From Nannochloropsis salina CCMP1776 (lineage: Eukaryota; Sar; Eustigmatophyceae; Eustigmatales; Monodopsidaceae): a DNA stretch of 64,000 nt. The translations under genes were made by a program, and so were the position numbers. The stretch is taken from contig SDOX01000002.1 of NCBI GenBank assembly GCA_004565275.1, positions 938,884 through 1,002,883 on the forward strand, in the 5' to 3' direction. Positions 41,758 to 54,678 of this stretch are shown here, one piece after another; position 1 is the stretch's first letter; every line of letters starts with the position of its first letter. The notes below the pieces were generated by a model. It made no database searches. It saw only the letters and a program-made list of their open reading frames with translations, and was not told the DNA's origin.

Positions 41758-43571
41758 ATGTCCTGTGATGGGGCACCAGGCGGTCTTGAAATTATAGAAT
41801 CTCTTTTCGGGAAGCAAGGTGGTGTTGATGGTATTTCTGTCCACCGTTACGACTGCTCGAATGGCCGCGTCCGCGTCTCCTTGCTTGATTTTGGTGCCAC
41901 TCTGTTCTCGGTACAAGTTCCTGACCGTGATGGAAAAATTGAAGAAGTGACCCTGAATGTCACTTCTTTGGACCAGTTGCTCCATAAAAACATGTATTTT
42001 GGGTCGACAGTGGGTCGGGTGGCAAATCGTGTGGCGAATGGAAGATTCACTTTGGACGGAAAGGTGCGTCGATCGAGTAAGTGATGCGAGAAACAGACAT
42101 GATATAAGTTGTACCATCGCGCTGAAATATTGTTTTTCAAGTCATGATGGCTAAAGAACCGCCGTCGATTTTCCCCTTCGTGCTGCGTGACATGTGCTTC
42201 TTGATTGCTAATGCGCATTTATTTGTGCCGACATCGATGAGCTGCATTAATAGCATGTCCTGTTTGCATTTTGTCTTCCATACATTGCATTTTCACCCTC
42301 AAGGTTTATACACTTGCCAAGAACAATGGACCAAATCATCTTCACGGCGGAGAGGAAGGATTTGACCAAAAGATATGGAAAGCTCACCCTTTTACTTCGG
42401 CTTCTGCTGTGGGCGTGTGTTTCATCCTGGACAGCCCTGACGGTGAAGAGGGTTATCCCGGTAACGTGGCGATACAGGTGCGTCTTAAGATATAATATCG
42501 CCCCCCAAAAACTCGAAGGAGATTTGGAAAAAAATGGGCTTCATAAAAAGTATTTATACGGTTTCTCGGTCGTTTACCTTGGCCAACTTCTCTAAACGGA
42601 TCCTTATCTATGTTTTTGAGGTTTCGACACTTAATACCTACATATATTTTAACAATTTCTCATCTGAGGCAGGTGACCTACAGCCTTTTGGCCAGCGAGG
42701 ATGTCTTGGAGATGGACGTGAAAGCCGAGACAGACGCAGCAACGCCTTTAGCCTTGAGCAATCACGCATATTGGAATCTAAGCGGGAACCTGAAAAACAA
42801 GGTGACTTGGCTTTTAGATGCAGGAACATTCCTTCTACCTCTTGTGTCAGAAACTGTCTTGTCTTCTTCTCGCTCTTCTCTTCCATCCACAATCCTCCTT
42901 CTCCATCCCTCCCCTTTTTCCAACCAAAGTGATATGCTTCTGATATGCTTCCCTTGTCTCTTCCCGGGTTTCGACATTCATTAAATTATTATTATTTGTC
43001 GTAGATCTACGACCATAAGCTTCGTGTGGCTGCCTCCAGTATTTTGGAGGTCGGACCGCACCAGATCCCTACAGGAGTTTTTCAACCCGTCTTGCAAACG
43101 CCTTTCGACCTGCGCGCTGAAGAAGGAATTATCCTTGGCGACCGCATCCAACAAATTGACGGGGGTGGGAAACCAGGCTTTGACCATTGTTTTGTCGTGG
43201 ACGGCTACGACAGGGCAGCATCACGAGAGAAGTCAGAACATGTGAGGGATGCGGAGGACGAGGTGCACGAAAAAGGTAGTCCGGAGAGTTGGATTCGTGC
43301 CCGCGCCCGTTTTATGGCAACTCTCGTCGATCCTAAAAGTGGACGGGCCATGGACGTCCGCGGTACCCAGCCAGGTCTTCAAGTATACACCGCCAACTGG
43401 TTAGACGAAGAAGATGGACAACAACATGCTGCTGTGTGCTTAGAGACTGAATTCTTTCCAAATGCCGTGAATGATCCGAAAGCAGGCTGCGTAGACGATG
43501 TTATCTTAAGGCCTGGTCAAATATACAGACATTTCACATCCCACCGATTCTACAACTTGCCGAAGCCGTGA
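41758..43571 (+). CDS. galM: aldose 1-epimerase (galactose mutarotase), four exons
   Basis: Interconverts alpha and beta anomers of hexoses, feeding galactose into the Leloir pathway. Exons inferred: 41758-42063, 42304-42477, 42673-42801 and 43005-43571, with GT-AG ends, all phase 0 (391 residues). Motifs: VSLLDFGATLFSVQVPDRDG near the start, YFGSTVGRVANRVANGRFTL, PNHLHGGEEGFDQKIW (the galM signature with the first His), TPLALSNHAYWNLSG with the catalytic His, PGFDHCFVVDGY, and AAVCLETEFFPNAVNDPKAG with the catalytic Glu. A charged insert (SEHVRDAEDEVHEKGSPES) near residue 285 is extra. No targeting peptide, so cytosolic. Confidence 0.95.
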
Positions 43572-44498
43572 TACGCGTCGTACGTAAGAGGAAGCAGCAA
43601 AGAAATTTGAATTTTTAACGGCTCTCAACGGCCCGGGAGCACTGACCGCCTCAACTGCATTTGTCGCCGTCCCTCGGGGTACTTCCTCTTACGCAACCCT
43701 TGATCCCATTCCTTCGCATGTAGTGAGATCCAAAACGTCCAAAAAGGGAAGAGATACAGATATTTACCTCACTAGCAGCCCTCAGCCGCACAGTACCCCC
43801 TAAGTCTTAATTGTGACGTAGGCTTGAAGGATATGGATGGGCCGGTAGCTCGCATCCCTCGAGGTTGTTCGTTGTCTCACTCATAAAACCTGCGGGGACG
43901 GCCCATGTAACACTTTCAGACCTTTGGAAGTTATTTTCACAATTGTGTGTCGACAGAGTGACACTCACTTTGCAAACTTGCTCGCGTCTGTAGTATTTGC
44001 TACCTGCTCAGTCACGTGCAACTCCGTCTCAAGGACATCTTTGAGGCGGGCAAGCATCCTCTTCCTCGTGGCATCCTCTCGTCCCTTCCGAGCAAGCAGC
44101 TCTCAAATGAAAGCATTCACTTCTTCCAACTCATTTCTTATAACATATCGGATGTTTCCACAATTTGCTACAGGACGACATCTTTTAGTCGGCTACTTCT
44201 TAAGCTTAAGAGGAACTCGAAAAGCGGACTCCCTCCCGTTCTTCGGTTCGATCTTCAATAGGTAAATTCCATATATGCATCCCTCGAGCTTTCATGAATA
44301 CTTTGTAATATATAAAATCTCCTATGCTTCTTATGACGGCTGTTTATTCTCTGCCATTCATGATGCTTTGAAAGACCGTCATGTTGTGCTTCGATAAAGG
44401 AAGGTATCATGCTATCCGCATTTGTGCGCGGTTTTCCATACCAGCTATGAGTCACCTGCGTATCTAAATGTTTGTATTATTATACAATCCCAGAGAAT
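43572..44498. other. intergenic region upstream of the PKS
   Basis: About 930 bases between the epimerase stop and the PKS start; the PKS promoter should be in the right part, which is AT-rich. The middle and right part read in a protein-like way on the minus strand (see the pseudogene entry). Confidence 0.5.
43950..44455 (-). pseudogene. possible decayed coding segment, family unknown
   Basis: On the minus strand several neighbouring stretches read like protein: IHESSRDAYMEFTY, KNGRESAFRVPLKLKK, NIRYVIRNELEEVNAFI and RKRMLARLKDVLETELHVTE, the last followed by DASKFAK and a GTGAGT-like donor. They are broken in a few places, so this is not an intact gene. I do not recognise the family. It may be the relic of a gene, part of a spliced gene misjudged, or chance in AT-richer DNA. 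Confidence 0.25.
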
Positions 44499-47400
44499 AT
44501 GTCCTCCCGTAAAGATGAATCTATTGCGGTCATCGGCGCCAGCATCGTCTTGCCCGCCAACATCCACGACCGAGAGAAGTTCTTTGAGATCGTACGAGCT
44601 AAGAACCAGGTCTCAGTGGACACGGTAGCAGCCCAGCGCTACCATGCTTCGGACATCGATGACACAGATATGAACCACCCATGGAAATTGAGGTCGAAGT
44701 ATTCCATGGTTTTTACCGAGGAAGAGGTATGCGGCGTGGTTTACTAGGGCGGGGTGTCGTGGGAACGGAATGAGAGCCTCGCTGTTATCAATGCATTTAT
44801 CTTAGGTAAGCTAGTCCACTCACATCCTCATCATGATTCTTGTCTTTCCATTCCAAATGATACAGTTGAATTGCTACGACTCCCACCTATTCAACATCCA
44901 AGGTAAAGTCTCTCGCAACATGCATTTGCAGCAGCTCGGTGTGCTGCAATCTGTATTCCAAGGCCTTGAAGACGCCGGTATCCCCTTGCACGAGATCTAT
45001 CGAACTCGTACTGGTGTCTTCGTGGCCGCGTATACGGCTTTCTTACCCGCTTGTGACGGCCCCGACGAGACTCTCCTCCGAGGTCAGATCATGTCCTCCC
45101 TTGCCGACCAGGTCTCCTATTTCTTGGGCACCTATGGACCCTCTATCACCCTGGAGACTGCCTGCTCCTCTTCGCTGGTGGCCATCGCCATGGCCGTGGC
45201 CTCTCTGCAGCAGGGAGACTGCGACACCGCGTTGGTGACGGGTTTGAACTACTTGAACGAGAAAGACTTCCACCTCTCCCTCCAAGCCTGTGGCGTCATG
45301 GTCCAAGGCCCCACGTCGCATCCCTTCGACGAGGACGGCGCCAAGGGCTACATCCGCGGGGAGGGGATGGGTACCGTTGTCCTCCGCCGCTTGGTTGATG
45401 CTGAGCAGCACGGGGATCGGATCCTGTGCAAGGTCTTGCGGGCCATCGCCGCCTCGGCCGGCCCTGCAGACAATGCCCTTGAAGGTCCTGGCCGCGTCTA
45501 CGAGCAACCCTGCCCCTACGGGATGCGCGAGATGTTCAGCCGGGTCTACAAGTGCGCGAATGTGCCCCTGGAGAAACTCCATTACATGGAGTGCCACGCC
45601 ACGGGCACGGCGGTGGGTGACGTGATCGAGCTGCAGGCGATCGGGGATGTCTTCGGTGACTCCCACGAGTTGCGGAAGAATCCCTTGCGCATTGCATCGG
45701 TCAAATCCAATATTGGGCACGCCGAGGTCGCTGCCGGTATTTTTTCAGTCATCAAGATTGTGCAGATGATGAAGCACCGCACGTTCTTGCCCTCCGCAGG
45801 GGTGACGTGCCCGCGCAAGGATTTCGAATGGGTCAAGCACAACATGGTCATTCAGCAGGAGTGCGAGCCCTTTCCTGACAACGAGCCCGTGACGGTGGGT
45901 GTCAACTCCTTCGGTATCGGTGGCGCCTATGGCCACGTCGTCATGCAGGAATATAAGAAGGTGGAGCCGGTGCGCCGTGCCGTTTTGACCTCTGCTTCCT
46001 CCTTGTGGGCGCTTCCCGCAGAAGATGCGGCGGCTAAAGGCCTGGTTTTCCCCCTCTCGGCAGTGAGCATGCCCCACCTTCAGCTCTTTGCGGATCGCAT
46101 GGCCAAGTATATCAAGGAGCGTGGCCCTGCCATTAGCCTGAAAGACCTCTGCGCCACCATGTGGATCCACCGATCCCGGTTCCAATACCGCAAATCTTTT
46201 GTCGCCTCCACGACACAGGAGCTCGCGGAGAAGCTGGCCGCATTTGCATCCTCTGGTAACACGGAGCCGTCAGGCGAAGGCCGAAAAATGCAAGTCGCCT
46301 ATGTCTTTACGGGGCAGGGCTCGCAGTGGCCCGGCGTGGGTAAGACATTGATGGCATTCCCCGTCTACCGCAAGGCTGTCAAAGCGGCGGACAAGCTCTT
46401 CAAGTCCAAGTCCGGCTGGTCCATCTTGGAAAAGATCGACACGCTGAGCGCGGACGAGATGCGGGATACCCTTTACGCGCAACCCATCTCTTTCCTGGTG
46501 CAGGTTGGCCTCTACGAGCTGTTGAAGTTCTTCAAGGTCTTCCCCGACGTGGTCGTCGGACATTCCGCCGGGGAGGTTGCCGCTGCGTACGCCTCGGGCT
46601 TGCTCACCCTGGAGGAGGCTTGCGAGGTCGTATACCACCGATCCGCCGAGCAGCAGAAGATGGCAGGCTGTGGGCGTCTCATGGCAGTGGGTTTGAGCGA
46701 AGAAAAAATCCAGGACATCATCCGCGGCATGGCGGACGTGGAGATTGCATGCGTGAACTCTCCTGAGTCGGTGGTCCTGGCATCGTCCGAGGAGCGTCTC
46801 AAGGAGGTGGGTGAGCTCTTGCCCGAGGGGACGCAGAAGGCAATGGTCCCCGGGAACATCGCTTTCCATTCCTCCCGCGTGGAGCCCATCTTGCCTGCTA
46901 TGAAGGCGCGTCTGGCCTTCTTGGACAAGCGCCCCAAGACCTGGGGTCTGCCGTATGTCTCCGCCGTCACGGGCAAGCTCGAATCTAAACTGGATTCCAA
47001 CTACTGGGTCGACAACGTGCGCCGCCCCGTGCTCTTCCAGAAGGCCATCGAGACCATTTTCTCCCAGGACACCTGCCCGGACATTGTGATTGAGATTGGT
47101 CCCCACAAGACGCTTTGCTCCCCCATTGCCCAAGTCTTGAGCGCCCTGGGGAAATCTGCGACTGTGCTGTGCCCGCTCAAGAGGAACGACACCTGCTCGT
47201 TGCGCTTCTTGGAGTCCTTGGGGCAAGTCTTCGAGAAGGGCCTAATGGTGGACTGCAAGGCGTGGTATCAAGACCTGGGATACAATTTTGAAGAGGACCT
47301 GCCTAAGCATCCCTTCATTAAAAAACGCTTGCACGAAATGCACCCGGTCCTCAAGAACGACATGCGCAACGGTGTCTACATCGACGGGCCTGTGGCTGGC

Positions 47401-50400
47401 GTGCAGAAATTTTTCGACGGTGCCTACGTGAGTGAGGTCTCGGACCGTACCTACAAGCAAATGTGCGACCACAAAATGGGCGGTCAGGCCATTTTCCCTG
47501 GGATGTTCTTCGTCGAGATGGTCCTGGAGGCCGTCAAAGGCGCCCCGATCACCCTTACCAACGTGGAATTCAAGAGCATGCTTAAGATCCCATCTGCCAG
47601 CTCGGGTGAGAATCCGTCCCTGGTCGCACTGAACTTTGCGGAGGAGCAGGACGGCATCCGGTCTTTTGTGGTGCGATCCTGCCCGACGCGTGAGAAGTGG
47701 GACGAGGAGCCCGTGCTGGTGGAGCACTGCACGGGGAAGGTGATCAAGACGGACCTGTTCCAAGAGGACGGAAGCATCAGGTCTGGCTTCAAGCCCGAGG
47801 CCTACGGCCTTTTGGCGGACATCAATCTGAAGGACATCGGTGAAGACGGCTTGAAGAATTTGATCGGGCGCCACACCCAGTGCGAGCATAGCAGCACCGA
47901 AAACTTTTACGGCACCCATTGCGTGGAGGGTCAGATGGAATACTTGGAGTCCTTCCAACTCGTGGAAAGCGTGCACGTCGACCCCAAGACGATGAGCATC
48001 CTGGGCAAGCTCAACTACGACAACGAGGCCTGGGAGAAGAAGGGTGGCATCTTCGGGGTGCAGCTCCTGGACGCGCTCCTGCATCAGACCCTCATCTTGG
48101 CCACGCACTCGGCCATCTACTACGCCGGTGGCTTCGACGCTTGCCACTTTTTGCGACAGCCCGCCACCAAAGAGCTCTACGTCTACTTCACGTTGGACAA
48201 GTACCGCCTCCAGATTGGCCGCAAGAAGAAGGTGGGGGACTTTGCCCTCTATGACGGAACCGGCCAGCTTGTGCTCTTCATGCAAGGCTTCTTCACCGTC
48301 TTCGCCTCCTTCACCGACAATTACAAGCTCTGCGATCTACTCTGGCAGCCCTTCGCCGCCCCGGAAATGACCACCGAGGCAGCGTTGCACGCATACGCTA
48401 AGGAGGCATTGACGCACACGGAGGCGTGGACCGCCGCAGACAATGACCGTCTCACCAGCTGGCTGATCGAACAACTTCGGGCCAACGGAGCTTTGGAGCT
48501 GCCTGCTCCCGCGGTGGAGGACGCCAAGCCCAAGAAGGGAAAAGGCAAGGAGGCCGTCCCCCTGGTGCGGAAGGTGTTGGAGGCCCTCGAGGCCCGCATG
48601 TCCGAGATCCAGGAATCGACCGAGGAAAGCAAGAAAAGCGTGGCCCTCCCTACGATTGCCAAGTTGGACGAGCGTGCCTCCGAGCTGATTAAGGCGTTGG
48701 TCGCCAAGATCAAGGAGGAAAAAGAGGCCGCCAAACCTGTCACGGAGGCTGATGATGAGGACGCAGACGAGTCTGATTTTGTCCAGATCACCGCAGAGGA
48801 GATGAAAGAGTTGACTTCTGCTGCCATTCAGCTTCCTGCCGAGACTTTGGCGGTGGCCACGTCCCTCAAGATGCAGGCTGAAAAACAGCAACAGCTCCTG
48901 GGGCATAACTACGTCTTCCGCGTCTTTGAAATCGCTCAAGAGGCAACGGAGACGGTGGTGGAAGCCTTTTCCCGCCTGGACCTGCCGTCCAACATCATTG
49001 TTGAGTACTTCGTGGGCTCCCACAACGCCGGCCTGCTCAAGTCCCTTGCAACCAAAGTGAACCGCAAGGCCACCAATGTCCGCCTGCGCCGTGTCCTGAT
49101 TAATGATACCCTCTTCAACGAGCTCAAAGACATCACCTTCGAGGCGGTGGTTTTCGATGAATGGACACGCTCCGGCGCTGCTGCCTTTATGGAAGGCAAA
49201 CTCGAGGCACCTGTAGCGAATGCGGTGGAAGCTGTGCGAAGCTTTATGATGCCAGGTGCGCCCATCTATGTGCGCGGTCTGAATAACATTCCTCTTTGGA
49301 CGGCCCTCACGTCATTGGTGTCGGCTACGCCCTTGCCGTTGACAAATGCCCTGCCGGCGGAGGAGGCTCTGGCGGAGTGGACGCAGCTTTTCCTCGTCCA
49401 AGGCGAGGTGCACCAGGTCAAGGTGGGGGCTGGTACACTCTTGATGGGCCGCCTGACGGTGCCTGCTCCTGCAGCGCCTGCTCGATACCTACTTGTCGTG
49501 GACGAGCAAGGCGAAGGAGAAGAAATGCTGCGGCGCATGCAGGCACTGAACCCCGCTGCCGAGGCCGAGATTATCTTGGTGGGTGAGAAGGGCAAAATGA
49601 CGGATAAATCGACGAGCGATGACTACGCAACGCTGATAGCCGAGCTCTTGGCTCCCAACAAGGTTGAAGAGGTTTCGGAGGCTACCAGTGCAGTGCCTGC
49701 CGAGGAAGAAAGCGAGGAGCCCGTGGCCTCCCCTTTCAAAGGCGTCGTCTTCTCGGCCGGTCTCAATGACAGCAGCGTCATCGGCGATGTGGCTTTCAGC
49801 CGCCTGCTCAAACTGGGCCAAGCTTTGCTCAAGAACGGGGACTTGCTCAAGTCTCTCCGTGAGAATGAAGTCGCCGAGCCCGCCAGCTTGTGGGTGGTGA
49901 CGAAGGGCGCCTATGTAGGCGAACTCCACCCCGCTCAAGGGTCTGTGCAGGGCATGGCTACTGTACTGTGCGGCGAGCTGCACGACATGGTTACCAAACA
50001 CGTGGATTTGGCCTCCAGCAGCGGCAAAGACCTTGCGGCTTTGGCGGAACTGGTCCTGGCAGATGCCCGCGAGAAATCGTACACGGTCGTGGAGGGTGTG
50101 GCTCAGGTAGCACGCTTCAATGCCATCGACAAGACGGACGCGCGCGCCTTGCAGGTCTCTGCCACGGACAAGCTCTGCTACTATGCGGACATCAAGTCGG
50201 CTGCCTCCGTGCCCGGTGAAATCGGGGTGACCTTCCAGCTGCGTGATGTCCCCGCGCCCAAAGAGAACGAGGTCCAGATCGACATCCACGCGGCGGCTCT
50301 GAACTTCCGCGACGTGATGATCGCCTTGTCCTTGCTGCCCGAGAAATCTTACGAGCGTTCCTATTACGGCCGTAACTTGGGGCTCGAGGCCTCAGGGGTG

Positions 50401-53400
50401 GTTACGGCGGTCGGCAAGGACGTGACTGACTTGCAGGTGGGAGATCGCGTCATGACTGGCGAGCCCTGCTGTTTCGCGAATCGACTGAATGCGCCGGCTT
50501 CCCGTGTGGTGAAGCTGGACCAACGGGTTCCGTTCGAGGATGCGGCGTCCCTGCAGTCCGTGTACAACACGTCCCACCACGCCCTTATCAACTTGGCGCG
50601 CATCCGAAAGGGTGAGACTGTGCTCATCCACTCCGCTGCCGGTGGCATTGGTCATGCTGCCATTTCCATTGCCAAACACGTGGGCGCAGTCATCTACGCC
50701 ACGGCCGGCACGGACGAGAAGCGACAGCTGGTCAAGGACATGGGAGTGGAGTTTGTCTACAATTCCCGCAACGTGGGATGGTTTGACGACCTGATGCGGG
50801 ACACAAATGGCCAGGGTGTGGACGTGGTCCTCAACTCTCTGGCGGGCAAGCACCAGCGCCTCGGTGTGCAAGCGCTGCGCTCTTCAGGCCGCTTTTTGGA
50901 AATCGGTAAGATGGACATCTTCGACAACAACGGCTTGCCTTTACTGGCCTTCCGAAAGAACATCTCCTTCTTTGCCATTGACATGGACCGCTTGGCCCTG
51001 GACGATCCTGCCCAGACCGCCGAGATCGGCCGGGAGGTGGGCATGCACTTCATGGAGGGGCACTACGACAAGCTGCCGATCATGACTTTCCCCATGAATG
51101 AGATGCGGGAGGCTTTGGAGTTCATGAAAACCGGCAAGCACGTGGGCAAGGTGGTGCTCACCAACTACCTGGAAGACAAGAAGACGGGGAAAGTCAGCCC
51201 CTGCTCTGTTACCGTGGAGAAGCCCCAAAACATCTTCCACGCCGATGCCACTTACCTGGTGACGGGCGGTGCCGGTGGCTTCGGCTCCAAGCTGGTGCGG
51301 TACGCGTACTACAACGGGGCCCGCAGTTTTTTGATCACCACCCGCTCCGCGGACACGGAGAGAGTGCGAGGGTTGTTCCGGGACATCTTGGACGACGCCT
51401 CCGTCAAGATGGAGGTCATGACCGTGGACACGGGCAGCGAGGCTGACATGAAAAAGCTCACGGACCGTGCCCACGAGATTTCCCCACCGGTCAAGTCCAT
51501 CTTCCACGTGGCCGGCGTGAGCGTCGACATCGTGCTCCCGGAGATGAAACCTGAGGACTTTTACGAGGTGGCCAACTGCAAAGCCCTTGGTGCCTGGCAT
51601 CTGCACAAGGGGACACTGGACCTGCCTATTGAGAACTTTGTGGTCGTCTCCTCGATCGCGTCCCTCATCGGTGGCCTCGGCATGTCTTCCTATGCCTCCT
51701 CCAACGCCTACCTGGACGCCTTGATGCGCGCCCGCCGCTCCCAGGGTCTTCCCGGCGCCGCCTTCAACATGTCCTCGCTCTCGGACGTGGGCATCCTCGC
51801 CAACAACCTGAGCGCCCGCAAGTTCCAGTTGAAGATGGGTGTCGAATACATCACCTCCTTCCGTGCGCTCCAGGAGCTGGAGATGGGCCTGGTGGCCGGC
51901 ATGAACCCGATCATCACCATGTTCTTCAAGGAAAAGACTCGTACCATGTTCCCCTTCCAGTCTCCCTGGTCCTACCACCTGGGCGAGGCTTTGACGCTGG
52001 GTGCCGTCGCCGCCAAGGGCGATTTCATGACCACCAAGGAGATTGCCCATTTCTTGTCGGAGGAAATCAAGGAGATCACGGGCGCGTCCGAGGTGCTGAT
52101 TACATCCCAGCTCGTGACGTTGGGCTTGGATTCCTTCGGTTTCGTGGAGCTGGGAGGACGCATCAAGAAGCACTTTGGTATCGAGGTCAGTTCGGTCAAG
52201 ATGAGCCCCGACAACACCTTGGAGGACGTTTCTAAGATCATCTACAAGCTGCAATCCCGTGGATCGAGCGACAAGAAGGGCGGGGAGACCGAAGGTGAAG
52301 ACGCGAACCAAGAGGGGATGATGGTCCTCCACAACAAGGCGGAGATGAACAGCATGATTACGACTCTCTTCGAGGACGGCGAGAAGCTGGTGGTGCAGCC
52401 CTTGAAAAGGGGCAACATGAGCCTCTCCAGCCTCGGCTCGGGGGCCAAGCTCCTCTTCGGGGCCACCGGTTTGACGGGTGCGCATCTCCTGCGCTACTTG
52501 ATCAAAGCCGGTATCCCCAAGGTCTTCTGTGTGGTCCGTGGTGCCACTGCGGAAGGCGGGCTGGCCCGCATTGAAAAGGCCATGCGCCTGCTCAAGATCT
52601 GGAAGCCTTCCTTCGCGGCGCACATTGTGGCTTTGCCCGGTGACATGGCCTCGCCTAACTTCGGTCTGAAACCCGAGCTCTACGCCAGATTGGTGCTGGA
52701 GGTCGATGCAGTGGTGCACGCCGGGGGGTCTCGCAAGTGGCACATGGACACGGAGTCCGTGGCATGCAACATCTCGGGGCTCATGAACATCATCACGCTC
52801 GCCCGTAAGAACAATGCCAGTGTGCACTACGTGTCCTCCGGGTGGCTGGACGCGGAGGAGGCAGCCACAGACAAGGATCGCGAGGTCCTTCGGGCCATGC
52901 CCTACGTGCAGATCAAGCGCCGTGCCGAGGATATTCTACATTTCGCAGCCCGACACTATAAACTTAACTGCCTCGCATATCGTATTCCCCTCATTTCAGT
53001 GAACACCAAGGGTGGCTTTACGGGCGATTTCGTGGCCTTCTCCGTCATGCAAACACTCTCCGAGAGTCACATGATGCCCAAGGAGATGTGCGAGAAGAGC
53101 TGCTACCCTATCATGCCCGCAGATATGGCTGCGAAGTACATCGTGCGCCAAATGAGCCGTGCGCCCCGAAAAACCAACGGGCACGCCTTGCTCTACTCAG
53201 CCGCCGCGTACTCTGAGATCATCTCGACCCAGAAACTCGGGGAATGGGTGGAGGAGCTCCAGGGCATTAAGATCGATCGCTTGGCAAGTATGGACAACAT
53301 GAAGGAATATTACCGAAAGCGACTGGTCCCCCAAGTCTTGGACATGCAGGCTTCCTTCACGGATTTCTTGGCAGCTCTGGGCCGTGCCTCGGAGCGTTTG

Positions 53401-53664
53401 CGGCAACAGGTCCGCCGAGAGTCTACCGTGCGTAACCTGGTGGACAAGGCCCTCTTTTACAACCCGAAGGTGTTGCCCTCCGAGCTCCTAAAAGAGTACG
53501 TCAGGGACCACCCGGAGGTCTTGTTGATGGAGCAAGCGTGGTTTAAGGACGAGGACGAGGAGGAGGAGGAGGATGCCGGAGCTCACCCCGAGGCAGACCT
53601 TGGAGATAAGCAAGTGAACGGAATCATCACAGAGGAGGCCCTTGGACATCAGCTTGTCCGGTAG
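44499..53664 (+). CDS. highly reducing type I polyketide synthase with terminal thioester reductase (KS-AT-DH-psiMT/KR-ER-KR-ACP-R)
   Basis: Two exons (44499-44726 and 44866-53664; GTATGC donor, TACAG acceptor), 3008 residues. KS, residues about 5-440: TACSSSLVAIAMAVASLQQG with the Cys near 45162, CHATGTAVGDVIE and KSNIGHAEVAAG with the His. AT, about 550-865: VVGHSAGEVAAAYASG and NIAFHSS, the malonyl-type wording. DH, about 895-1225: CDHKMGGQAIFPGM and LLDALLHQ. Residues 1230-1850 hold a charged linker and a degenerate methyltransferase/structural KR region without a SAM-binding motif. ER, about 1865-2180: LNFRDVMIALSLLP, HSAAGGIGHAAISIAKHVGA. KR, about 2195-2430: YLVTGGAGGFGSKLV, SSYASSNAYLDAL. 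ACP, about 2465-2540: LVTLGLDSFGFVELGG with the phosphopantetheine Ser. Reductase, about 2600-2870: LLFGATGLTGAHLLRYLI and YVQIKRRAEDIL (YxxxK). All key residues are present, so it should make a fully reduced chain and release it as aldehyde or alcohol. No targeting peptide or loading domain is seen. Product is inferred, not shown. Confidence 0.95.
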
Positions 53665-54678
53665 GAGCGTAGATAGTGCGGAAATTGAGTTTCATGTCTC
53701 CATTAGTAGTATTATAGGAAAAGTTTCATGAAAAGGTGAGCGATAGGTACGGACGGCTAGGAAGGAATATGAAATGTCAAGGGTGAAGGAAACACCATTC
53801 AAAAAATATGAAGAGGTTGCGCACAGGGGCGAAACCTCGCATCGATATGGCAAGGAGAGCTTTACGTCAAGTGACAGGTCAGATAAAGACTTGCGCCTTT
53901 AGAAAATGCGAACTATAACCAAGGCAAAGATAAGGGTATAGTTAAGGAGACGGCTTGAAGGGGCGGGAACGGTAAAAGGAGCGGTTTTATGCGAGCATTC
54001 GTAATCATTTGTGAGCCAAGAGAGAGAAGTAGGGAGCTCTGTCTTGGCCGCGACCTAGGATGCACATTGAATCGCTCTAGAGCGTCTAAAGAGGGGTTAT
54101 CTTGACGGGCCAGGCTTGACCACTGTACGTTTTGAGGCCAGAAGCCATCGAGAGGAAGGTAGAGAGACTTTATCTGAGAACTAGCAAGCGAGCGCAGGGG
54201 TCACTCTTCGTGTTGGTGTGTATCATAGTCAAACACGGCGGGCGGTGAATATGTTGAATTTATTGTGGTACGCCTCCATTCGGGCAAAGGGGTGGTCGAA
54301 TGGGAAGTAGGGAGCCCAATCTTCTGCCTCCGAGCAAGGGACCGAAAAGGGGATGAAACACAATCAAGGATACTATCGCCACTTGCAATTCATACTTCAA
54401 CACTCGATTCCTGAGAATGGCAAAGATGCGTCATATCTGGAGGAAAAGAACCAGGGGACGACCAAAATGGAACACTTGTACTTTTTCTGCTTTTGCTTTA
54501 CTCTCCGTTTGAGAATGTACTGTTTGCACCAACCCTCTGCCGCAGTTCAGAAAGCTGCAACCACTAGCCTGTCTCAATCACCCTACTTTCATTTACATTA
54601 AAACGTCTAACTTTCATGTACATTTGAGTATTTCCTCTAATTTCCAACGCATGCTTGAATGCCGGCGTATTTGGTAGA
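53665..54678. other. convergent intergenic region
   Basis: About 1 kb between the PKS stop and the end of the DENN gene. It holds both 3' UTRs. A small frame at 54353-54601 (82 codons) has no recognisable content. No repeat or RNA gene seen. Confidence 0.5.

Noticed and set aside
50941-52827. 628-codon minus-strand frame inside the PKS
   Set aside because: Antisense shadow caused by GC-rich codon use; His/Leu/Val-rich without domain logic, and the plus strand has intact KR, ACP and ER blocks.
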